From contig NZ_MAXC01000053.1 in the NCBI RefSeq assembly GCF_001693485.1, positions 186,001 through 250,000 on the forward strand: 64,000 nucleotides of DNA, written 5' to 3'. Numbering within the stretch: the first letter of the stretch is position 1; each line of letters begins with the position of its first letter. Positions 26,644-33,649 of the stretch are shown piece after piece. The stretch comes from Bradyrhizobium sp. LMTR 3. Its GTDB lineage: Bacteria > Pseudomonadota > Alphaproteobacteria > Rhizobiales > Xanthobacteraceae. The position numbers were made by a program, and so were the translations under genes. The notes beneath the pieces were generated by a model. That model saw only the letters and a program-made list of their open reading frames with translations, did no database searches and had not been told where the DNA came from.

Positions 26644-27432
26644 ATGTATCATTCCGAGCTTCTCAGGGGCATCGTCGCGGACCTGAGAATCGCCATTTCG
26701 CTCTCCACGCTTCTGCCTCTTGGGCCGGCGACGCCGGTCGGCGATGGCGATGTTGCCCGCGCGAGCTGGGCGTTGCCAGTGGCAGGATTGCTGGTTGGCT
26801 TTGCCGGTGCGGCGGTCTACTGGATCGCATGTGAGGTGGGCTTGACGCCAAGCCCTGCAGCCATGCTGGCGCTGGCGGCCACGGTTCTCGTCACCGGCGC
26901 GATGCACGAGGACGGCCTTGCCGATACCGCCGACGGGCTCGGCGGCGGCCGGACGCGCGAGCGCAAGCTCGAGATCATGCGCGACAGCCGAATCGGTACA
27001 TACGGTGCGTGCGCGCTCATCGCATCGCTCATCTTGCGATGGAGCGCGCTCGAAACGATCGCCGAGCCAAAGTCAATTGCGGCGGCGCTTTCAGTTGCAC
27101 ATGCGGCGGCGCGCGCCGGCATGCCCGCCTTCATGTGGCTGATTCCGCCGGCGCGATCGGATGGGCTTTCGGCCCGAGCCGGACGGCCGCCGGGGCGAAC
27201 CGCCGCCATTGCATTTGCTCTCGGGGCTCTTTGCCTTGTTTTCGGTGCCGGGCCAAGCAAGGCGATGATCGGAGTGATTTTGCTCTCACTGGCCGGGTTG
27301 GTGCTGGCGTGGCTTGCCACAAGGCAGGTCGGCGGACAGACAGGTGATATATTGGGTGCGTTCGAACAGATTGGCGAGATCGTGGTTTTGCTGATGATAG
27401 CCGCCCTCCTCCACACGGAACCAGGACCCTGA
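26644..27432 (+). CDS. cobS: Adenosylcobinamide-GDP ribazoletransferase
   Basis: 262 residues (also named CobV), strongly hydrophobic. It has the metal-binding motif MHEDGLADTADGLGGGRTRERKLEIMRDSRIGTYG. It joins GDP-cobinamide to alpha-ribazole in the membrane, the last assembly step. Its stop overlaps the bluB start by one base. This is not the cobaltochelatase CobS. Confidence 0.93.
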   Translation: MYHSELLRGIVADLRIAISLSTLLPLGPATPVGDGDVARASWALPVAGLLVGFAGAAVYWIACEVGLTPSPAAMLALAATVLVTGAMHEDGLADTADGLGGGRTRERKLEIMRDSRIGTYGACALIASLILRWSALETIAEPKSIAAALSVAHAAARAGMPAFMWLIPPARSDGLSARAGRPPGRTAAIAFALGALCLVFGAGPSKAMIGVILLSLAGLVLAWLATRQVGGQTGDILGAFEQIGEIVVLLMIAALLHTEPGP

Positions 27433-28064
27433 TGGTCGCTTTCGATGAAGCCTTTCGCCGGCAACTGCGCGAGCTCTTCGTGTGGCGCCGCGACGTGCGG
27501 CGCTTTCGTCCTGATCCTCTGCCGAGCGGCGCCATGGAGCGGCTGATTGAGATCGCCTGCCTTTCCCCGTCGGTCGGCTTGAGCCAGCCTTGGCGGTTTG
27601 TGATCGTCGAAGACAGCGCAAGGCGCAGTGCCGTGGTCGAGGATTTCAGGGCCTGCAACGCCGATGCGTTGCATTCTTATTCAGGCGAACGCGCGGCGCG
27701 GTACGCGAGCCTCAAGCTCGCCGGCCTCGAAGAGGCCCCGGGTCACCTGGCCGTGTTTGCGGACAAAACGAACGATATGGGGCATCGCCTCGGGCGTGCA
27801 ACCATGCCGGATACGGTCGAATACTCCGTCGCCGCCGCCATCTGCTGCATGTGGCTCGCCGCACGTGCAGACGGCATCGGACTTGGCTGGGTATCGATCC
27901 TTAACCCGGCTCGCATCCACGAGGTTCTTGAAGTGCCGGAGTCCTGGAAATTCGTCGGCTATCTCTGCGTCGGTTATCCCCAGAAAGAGTTTGATCGACC
28001 CGAACTTGAGCGCGCCAACTGGGAATATCGGCGATCGGCGAAGGAATTTACCACTCGACGCTAG
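27432..28064 (+). CDS. bluB: 5,6-dimethylbenzimidazole synthase
   Basis: 210 residues of the nitroreductase-like BluB family: RRDVRRFRPDPLP, CLSPSVGLSQPWRFV and the C-terminal GYPQKEFDRPELERANWE. BluB breaks down FMNH2 with O2 to give dimethylbenzimidazole. Together with cobT it lets the cell build its own lower ligand. In Sinorhizobium meliloti bluB is required for effective symbiosis. Confidence 0.94.
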   Translation: MVAFDEAFRRQLRELFVWRRDVRRFRPDPLPSGAMERLIEIACLSPSVGLSQPWRFVIVEDSARRSAVVEDFRACNADALHSYSGERAARYASLKLAGLEEAPGHLAVFADKTNDMGHRLGRATMPDTVEYSVAAAICCMWLAARADGIGLGWVSILNPARIHEVLEVPESWKFVGYLCVGYPQKEFDRPELERANWEYRRSAKEFTTRR

Positions 28065-28191
28065 CGCCCAGAATTTCAAGTTTCCATCCGGAGCCTTCGT
28101 CGCGTGTCAACGTCGTGTAGGTCAACCAACCAGGATGCTGGTCGCGGTGCATCATGATGCTAACGACCTGGCGATTGGCCGAAGGGCAACG
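28048..28191 (-). pseudogene. C-terminal fragment of an unidentified protein
   Basis: A 47-codon frame ending MMHRDQHPGWLTYTTLTRDEG, then GSGWKLEILGASVEW and a stop. The composition is protein-like, but a stop lies just upstream and there is no start. It overlaps the end of bluB by 17 bases. Probably the tail of a gene whose front was lost. Confidence 0.35.
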
Positions 28192-28737
28192 TTAGATTCC
28201 TCTCGGCTAGATATTGGCCCCACACTGGTTTGTTTGGCACTGCAGACCCGGACCGCGATGTTTTTCCAGAGAGAGAGAGGGAAATTTTCCAGTTCCGGAC
28301 GTCTGTGTTCGCTGGCAATACCCCGTGCGCAGCTAAGAAGCGAGAAACTCGCTCTGGTTGAGGCCCCGGATCGGCGCGATCGATGCGGCCCCTGTTGCTG
28401 GCTGCCGTCGAAACCGGTTGGCCTCGCCGCTTAAGGCTAGGCGCTAACCGACACGATGCCCAGCAATGATGGGTAGAGCGCGTGAGAAGGCACCCACAGC
28501 CATCTACAGAGTACGCTCGCACGACGATCGATCAATGTGCTCGCAATTCGACGGGAAAGAATAATGCCCGGTCGCCTCTTCAGCTATACGAGGCCACAAC
28601 TGGTAATGCCATGCCTGTCCTCAAAACGCTTTTCTGCCGGCCCAGTATCGTTGCGAAGTAATAGGCCGGTGACACACATCAACTAATCTGATGGGCCGTT
28701 CTGATTTAGCGATGGATTGGTGCGAGGACGCGGCCAA

Positions 28738-28842
28738 CCCCTGAATTCATGGGTGTGAGTTAGATCAAATGCAAGATCTGCAAGCTGGCGCTCAATACTC
28801 GCCATAGTGAAAAATGCCCGGCCACCTTTCGGCGGCCGGGCC
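28738..28842. repeat. Diverged repeat, copy B
   Basis: Counterpart of 4249-4345 in the same orientation. It overlaps the terminator of the sRNA-like module at 28810-28861, whereas copy A has only a weakened version of that hairpin. The two copies differ by small indels. Confidence 0.5.
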
Positions 28843-28861
28843 TAAGTCAGTCTGGGAGGAG
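28810..28861 (-). ncRNA. suhB/mmgR-like small RNA 3' module, copy 3
   Basis: On the minus strand: CTCCTCCC (28854-28861), then AGACTGACTTAGG and a terminator stem (GCCCGGCC to GGCCGGGC, 28816-28841) with an ATTTTT tail. The order matches the modules at 4683-4761 and 52778-52835, but the stem contains a longer loop. The 5' end could not be placed. Confidence 0.4.
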
Positions 28862-29097
28862 CGACGCTGCTACACATCGCACCAGCTTCCGTCGGCAGAG
28901 GGAGGGTGCCGACGGTTCATTTACGGCGAGGGCATTCGCCGTTAACTTTAGCCACGGGAAGGCCGATATCCGTTCCAAACGAAATCTGGTTTCGCTTCCT
29001 TCTGCTCTCTTCAGGGAATTCGGCCCAACGCTCGCGGGAAGATCAACAACGGCGTCAGTTCTTCCCTTCACGTAATCTTAGGACGGTCGCCAAAGAT

Positions 29098-29186
29098 CAT
29101 GCTTCTGAGATGAACCCCACGGAAAAGAGGCTGTCCGTCAATGCTTCACCCATCGATTGATCGTCATCCACGACGAAAATCCGCCG
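29098..29186 (-). pseudogene. Response-regulator receiver fragment
   Basis: Thirty codons reading RRIFVVDDDQSMGEALTDS, then LFSVGFISEA and a stop. This is the first strand and acidic pocket of a FixJ/NodW-type receiver domain. The rest of the gene is absent. Clearly a remnant; its parent cannot be named. Confidence 0.45.
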
Positions 29187-29835
29187 AGTGTGCGCGCCAT
29201 CTGCACCAGCCTATGCGCTTTTTCTATGCAGCATTCCGTAAAATTGGTGAAATCGATTGTTTTGATGGGATATATCTATACTGTTGATACATAAAGACAT
29301 GCGTTCAGCGGCCTTAATCTAAGTCGCGTCATTCGTGCCGGACGCTCTGATGACCCGGCGTAAGCTCTGGCCGCATAGCAATCTATTCTATCAAGACCTC
29401 GCGGTGGCCGACTTTTTTACGCGGCCTCGGCGCTTTTCCCACCTGCAAGACCCGCTGCGAGGCTTGCGCTACTTTTACGGATCAGCTAGGGCACACCGCG
29501 GAAACCTCACAATTGCGCGTTTAGGGCGTCGATCTCGGAAGACCGCTGAGAGGCCGCGTTGGCCAACGGCTGGTGCGGCGAAGGTAATCAGCGAGGCTTG
29601 CACGGACACGGCTCGCAAACGGCGAGGCACCCGGCTCATCATGGCGCAGATTGTTTGATGGCGGACAAAGTCTCACTCAGCAATGTAGTAATTGCGACAC
29701 TATTCTCAATCCAAGAATATCGCGCGGCCGTGCCCCGGGCCGACAAGACGCACATCATCGGCAGCCTTCGAGCGGCACGTCATTTGCAAAGATGATGTTG
29801 GGCGTGGACACGGATGGTCACCCGTGCCGATGCCC

Positions 29836-29901
29836 GCAACCCTAAAGGTTGCAGCCCGACGCACCTCTTGGTCCTCTCTTGCAAAGTGCGTCGGGCTTTT
29901 T
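29836..29901 (+). ncRNA. Tandem-hairpin candidate small RNA or terminator
   Basis: Hairpin 1 is GCAACC-CTAAA-GGTTGC (29836-29852). One base later comes hairpin 2, an 11-bp perfect stem GCCCGACGCAC (29854-29864) with GTGCGTCGGGC (29886-29896), followed by TTTTT. The 21-base loop contains the CU-rich stretch TCCTCTCTT. No gene ends just upstream, so an independent small RNA is as likely as a plain terminator. Confidence 0.45.
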
Positions 29902-30230
29902 CGGTCGTCATACAGACACGTCCTTGCAAGTTTCCACACATCTGCCTGTCCTCCGGTGAATGCAAATTGGAACGCCGATGAACTATACGCGCACATTTTA
30001 GGAGACGCCGAACGAATCCATGTCGGCGCCAAACACCGGATGCATGGCGATGCTCTCGGCGACCAGCGGCATTACGGTCGCCGAGATTTGGTCCACTTCC
30101 TTCGCCAGACGCAGCGGTAACGCTCAGGGTGAGCAGGAGGCAGCGCTTGCGCCAGAGCGTCGCGGCGCTGAAAAGTGGAGTTCCCTAGATTGATCACCTT
30201 CAATAGGTCTTTCGGTAGCGTCCAATCCGA

Positions 30231-30806
30231 TTAGAAGTGCACGCTGCTCCGTATCCGGATTTTCGTATCCGGGATGCGACAATGCACCAGACAACCCGTT
30301 GGGGAGCCATCGAAAAACATTCCCAAATTGATAATTTCCCGTCGATTTAGAACGCTACCAACCACAACCTTGACGATCAAGCCCATTGGCTTTGAATCGC
30401 TGATCTCGCCGGTCATGCTGTTGCTGGCCGCTTTCCTAGTGAAGCTGATGGAAGCCACTCGATCCGGCTCGCGACTGCGCGCTGCAATGTATGTTAAGCA
30501 ATTGTGATGCTCACCCGGGATTTCAATCTCAAATGAGAATTCCTCGATAGCCGTATTGCCGTCGTTCCGCACCCGAATGATTACGCGGGTCAGCGACCGA
30601 AGCGTGCCTCCGTCGAATCCAACTCCTAGCTCTCTGCTCTTAAATTGGTTTCGCAATTCGCGCGTTAGATCCAGCGTCTCTTCTATTTCAAACTTTAGCT
30701 TTCTCCGCCTCTCTACAAGAGAATGCGCAATCAAGAACCGCACGGGAGCGCTGATCGCGGCCCGGACGATAGCCGAAAACGGCTGTTTTGCTCTCAGATC
30801 CGGCAT
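30231..30806 (-). CDS. Hypothetical protein, 191 residues
   Basis: No family recognised. The N-terminal 35 residues contain a weak hydrophobic segment (FSAIVRAAISAPVRFLIAH), then a charged helix (ERRRKLKFEIEETLDLTRELR), and the C-terminal two-thirds looks like a beta-sandwich (RVIIRVRNDGNTAIEEFSFEIEIPG). It is the only long intact frame in this decayed stretch and has no obvious partners. It could be a membrane-tethered protein. Confidence 0.5.
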   Translation of the reverse strand: MPDLRAKQPFSAIVRAAISAPVRFLIAHSLVERRRKLKFEIEETLDLTRELRNQFKSRELGVGFDGGTLRSLTRVIIRVRNDGNTAIEEFSFEIEIPGEHHNCLTYIAARSREPDRVASISFTRKAASNSMTGEISDSKPMGLIVKVVVGSVLNRREIINLGMFFDGSPTGCLVHCRIPDTKIRIRSSVHF

Positions 30807-30830
30807 TTTTCGCCTCCAGCACCGGGCTCC

Positions 30831-30989
30831 TTATCGCAGGGCCATGTCGGCGGTGCGCATTGGCAATCCGGCGGCTGTGGTGTTGCCGGCACAGGCGACG
30901 GCCACGCGGTGGCCCGCGGATTGAAGTCCCCGGGCAACTACGGCACCGATGCCCCGGATGCTGCCCGTATCCAATGCAATGCGTGCCAT
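30831..30989 (-). pseudogene. Truncated acetoacetyl-CoA reductase (PhaB-like)
   Basis: A 52-codon frame reading MARIALDTGSIRGIGAVVAR, then a helix and VAVACAGN, before it breaks up. This is the Rossmann N-terminus of PhaB/PhbB; the TGxxxGIG glycine motif is kept. The remaining ~190 residues are missing. PhaB makes 3-hydroxybutyryl-CoA for polyhydroxybutyrate. Confidence 0.6.
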
Positions 30990-31056
30990 GCCAATCTCTC
31001 TCCTGTCTTCGTGACCTGCATCTTTGCCAAATAACGCAAGAAAGGCCGGCGGCTTT

Positions 31057-31204
31057 GATGTGGGTCAACAATTGGGATCGCGCTGCCATGTTGAATCCGT
31101 CCGGCGGCTACGGGCATTCGCGCCTCAAGGAAACCGTGCTCGGCGCTGTCACGCGAGCAATGCTTCAGTCCATGACCGTGCCGACGCTGATGTCCCACTC
31201 ACCT
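31057..31204 (+). pseudogene. Universal stress protein (UspA) C-terminal remnant
   Basis: The plus-strand frame contains GGYGHSRLKETVLGAVTRAM, then LQSMTVPTLMSH, the nucleotide-loop and final strand of a UspA domain. No proper front end or start exists. In Bradyrhizobium, usp genes often belong to the low-oxygen regulon, so this may be a leftover of the neighbouring FixK2-controlled cluster. Confidence 0.55.
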
Positions 31205-31229
31205 TCTATTAATGGTTGCGTCCGATACC

Positions 31230-31256
31230 AGAGAGAGAGAGAGAGAGAGAGAGAGA
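31230..31256. repeat. (GA)n dinucleotide repeat
   Basis: About thirteen uninterrupted GA units, ending in AGATCTC. Such a run is unusual in this GC-rich DNA. It lies between the uspA remnant and hemN and has no evident role. Confidence 0.8.
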
Positions 31257-31436
31257 TCTCACATACATCCATCATGGACGCCGCCAATAACATGCTGCGC
31301 TGTCACATCAGCAGCCTGCGGTGATGAATGAGGACGGCACGCTTAGCGATCATAGCGAATTGACTTTGCAGGTCGGGTGCAGTGGAAGCTCCGCGGCAAG
31401 CGGGGCCCGAAGCCGCCCCGCTAATTCGGAATCCAG

Positions 31437-31450
31437 TTGACCCAGCGCAA
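31437..31450 (+). promoter_or_regulatory. FixK2 box of hemN
   Basis: TTGACCCAGCGCAA fits TTG[AC]-N6-[TG]CAA. Centred about 60 bp before the hemN ATG, so a start site about 41 bp downstream would leave a leader of roughly 20 bases. Confidence 0.65.
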
Positions 31451-31503
31451 AGTCCAGTCGGCGCCAAGGCTGTTATGTGGGTTAGGAATGGGGGAACTCG
31501 AAT

Positions 31504-32856
31504 ATGCGATCGGATTTGGCTGACATCTACGGGCAAGACAAGCTCCCACGGTACACCAGTTATCCAACAGCCCCGCACTTCTCTTCTGCAATCGGCGAGA
31601 AGGTGTATCAGCATTGGCTCAGATCGGTTTCGGTCCACCGACCCGTCTCGCTCTATCTTCACATACCTTTCTGTCGCTCAATGTGCTGGTACTGCGGATG
31701 CCATACATCGGTGGCCAAGCACGATGAGCCGATCGCCGCGTTCGTCGCAGCTTTGCGTCGGGAGGCGCAACTAGTCGCGGACATGATAGAGAAAAGCCTG
31801 CCGGTCGCGCATCTGCACTTCGGCGGGGGCACTCCGACCATCATGGCTCCGCAGCTGCTCGTCGATCTCGCTGACGCCTTGCGCTATATATTTTTCGTAA
31901 CTCCGGATGCCGAGATTGCCGTTGAGGTCGATCCGCGAACTCTGACCAATGACCTGACGCAGGCTTTTAAATACTGCGGGGTCACCCGCGCGAGCCTCGG
32001 AGTTCAGAGCTTCGACCCAAGAGTGCAGCGCACAATAAATCGATTGCAAAGCTTCGATCAGACGGCAGCTGCAGTCGAAAGGCTTCGCCGGGCAGGTGTG
32101 CGGGGGATCAACTTCGACCTTCTCTATGGTCTCCCCTTTCAGACGGTAAGCTCTTGTCTAGACAGCATTGCCAAGTGCGTCGAATTGCGCCCCGACCGGC
32201 TTTCGGTTTTCGGCTACGCGCACGTCCCCTCATTCAAGAAGCATCAGCGCAAGATCGCGGAGGAGAGCTTACCTGACACTGTCGAGCGACACGTTCAGTC
32301 CGAGACCATCGCAGAGGCCCTTCAGGACGCGGGGTATGTGCGCATCGGATTGGATCATTTCGCGCTCCCAGACGATGCGCTCGCGACGGCGCAGCGCGAT
32401 GGCCGATTGCGGCGCAATTTCCAGGGCTACACCGATGACGGCGCTGACACTCTCATCGGCCTCGGGGCGAGCGCGATCGGTCGGATGCCACACGGCTTTG
32501 TCCAAAACGTGGTGGCCATCCGCGACTACCTGAACCGCATCGCGGAGGGCCGGCTAGCCACGGTGAAGGGTTATGCTTTCACCGAGGATGATCTTTTCCG
32601 CGCTGACATCATCGAGCGGATCATGTGCGATTTGACCGTTGACCTGGAGCAGATATCCCGCATCCATCGTCGGGATCCACGGACAGCAGTCGTCGATCGC
32701 GCGCGCATGGACCGGCTTTTAGCCGACGGAGTTGCGACAATGTCTCAAGGTCGGCTAACCGTCAGCGAAGGATCGGAATTCCTGGTGCGTAGCGTCGCCT
32801 CAGCGTTTGATGCGCACCTTTCGCGGTCAACAGGCGTGCACAGTCGCGCGGTTTAA
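31504..32856 (+). CDS. hemN: Oxygen-independent coproporphyrinogen III oxidase
   Basis: 450 residues of the radical-SAM HemN family. The cluster motif CRSMCWYCGC (Cys57, Cys61, Cys64) is followed by HFGGGTPT and later GLDHFALPDD. It decarboxylates coproporphyrinogen III without oxygen, giving haem for the cbb3 oxidase and FixL under nodule conditions. It starts at ATG 31504, behind a FixK2 box. Full length for the family. Confidence 0.95.
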   Translation: MRSDLADIYGQDKLPRYTSYPTAPHFSSAIGEKVYQHWLRSVSVHRPVSLYLHIPFCRSMCWYCGCHTSVAKHDEPIAAFVAALRREAQLVADMIEKSLPVAHLHFGGGTPTIMAPQLLVDLADALRYIFFVTPDAEIAVEVDPRTLTNDLTQAFKYCGVTRASLGVQSFDPRVQRTINRLQSFDQTAAAVERLRRAGVRGINFDLLYGLPFQTVSSCLDSIAKCVELRPDRLSVFGYAHVPSFKKHQRKIAEESLPDTVERHVQSETIAEALQDAGYVRIGLDHFALPDDALATAQRDGRLRRNFQGYTDDGADTLIGLGASAIGRMPHGFVQNVVAIRDYLNRIAEGRLATVKGYAFTEDDLFRADIIERIMCDLTVDLEQISRIHRRDPRTAVVDRARMDRLLADGVATMSQGRLTVSEGSEFLVRSVASAFDAHLSRSTGVHSRAV

Positions 32857-32888
32857 AGCCCGAGAGGCCCTTAGACCATTGTAGCTTG

Positions 32889-33338
32889 TCAGCAGCAGCT
32901 CGGACCACGAAAGAGATCCATCGCATCTGGCTTTGGCTTCGTCCGGAGCGCATCGATCGTGTAGCTGTTGGCGCAGTATTCATGAAGGTGCTGCGCCGTT
33001 GTTTCCGCCTCTATCTCGCGGTTGCATCGGATCTTTTCGGCGCACAATGCACATACCAGCGTCATGTCGCGCAGCACGCCCGGCTCCTTGCGCGTAATGG
33101 CCGTCTCGTCGAGGCCGAGCGCCTTGAGTAGTCCCGACAGCTCATCAGCGCCGCGCCGCCCATGGTAAGTGAGGGTTTCGAGCTGGGTCCGTGAGACGCG
33201 AAGGTCGCGCGCGATGCAATCGAGCTTGGCGGCTCCAAGAGCGCGGAGCTCGGCGGTATCACCGAGCCGGCCGAGCCATTCCGAAAACTTGCCCATGAGC
33301 CTACCGCCGATGGATTCCGTTCTTATAGCCGATGCCAT
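32889..33338 (-). CDS. DUF6455 cysteine-motif protein
   Basis: 149 residues. The C-terminal part has CALCAEKIRC followed by HEYCANSYTIDAL, the pattern of the DUF6455 family; its function is unknown. Cysteines suggest metal or Fe-S binding. ATG 33338 is preferred because GGAAGG lies just upstream and a FixK2 box is centred about 67 bp away. It follows fixS on the same strand and seems to be its own low-oxygen transcription unit. Confidence 0.7.
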   Translation of the reverse strand: MASAIRTESIGGRLMGKFSEWLGRLGDTAELRALGAAKLDCIARDLRVSRTQLETLTYHGRRGADELSGLLKALGLDETAITRKEPGVLRDMTLVCALCAEKIRCNREIEAETTAQHLHEYCANSYTIDALRTKPKPDAMDLFRGPSCC

Positions 33339-33397
33339 AGTACCCTTCCGGTACAGTTTGAGCACGTCAAGTATGCGGGGCGAAATAGCCGACCGTA

Positions 33398-33411
33398 TTG
33401 CGTCAGATCAA
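33398..33411 (-). promoter_or_regulatory. FixK2 box of the DUF6455 gene
   Basis: Plus-strand TTGCGTCAGATCAA fits TTG[AC]-N6-[TG]CAA. It lies between fixS and the DUF6455 gene, giving an expected start site near 33364 and a leader of about 26 bases to ATG 33338. Confidence 0.6.
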
Positions 33412-33460
33412 AATTGGAAGCATCCCAGGACGCGCGACGACGAGGCGTTACGGTGAGGCG

Positions 33461-33649
33461 TTACGGTCGCGATTCCGACCTCAGCTCGACGGGGCGAGCC
33501 GGCGTTCCGTCGTCGTCAGAAATCGCCCGCCAGGCCGCGCCATCCAGATCGTCATACTGGCCGTTCTTCAATGACCACAGAAATCCGAGCAGCCCGAACA
33601 ATCCGAGTAAGAGCGCCAGCGGCACCAGGAACACGATCACTTCCATCAC
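33461..33649 (-). CDS. fixS: cbb3 oxidase maturation protein CcoS/FixS
   Basis: 62 residues: one N-terminal membrane helix (VIVFLVPLALLLGLFGLLGF), then WSLKNGQYDDLDGAAWRAI, the CcoS signature. It is required for putting cofactors into cbb3 oxidase. The start overlaps the fixI stop by four bases. Confidence 0.93.
   Translation of the reverse strand: MMEVIVFLVPLALLLGLFGLLGFLWSLKNGQYDDLDGAAWRAISDDDGTPARPVELRSESRP

Larger units (their letters stand above)
28192..30230. other. Gene-poor, decayed region
   Basis: About 2 kb without an intact gene. It holds repeat copy B, an sRNA-like module, a response-regulator fragment and a tandem hairpin, listed separately. A further 40-codon minus-strand fragment (stop at 29998-30000, reading LRLAKEVDQISATVMPLVAE...) looks like the end of a lost protein I cannot name. 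Repeated stops and short mixed frames suggest old insertions and deletions. Confidence 0.5.

Noticed and set aside
28231..28250. TTGGCACTGCAGACCC as a sigma54 promoter
   Set aside because: The -24 part fits but there is no GC at the right place for -12.
33359..33371. TTGAGCACGTCAA as a FixK2 box near the DUF6455 gene
   Set aside because: The two half-sites are only five bases apart, so it is 13 bp rather than 14. The site at 33398-33411 fits both motif and distance better.
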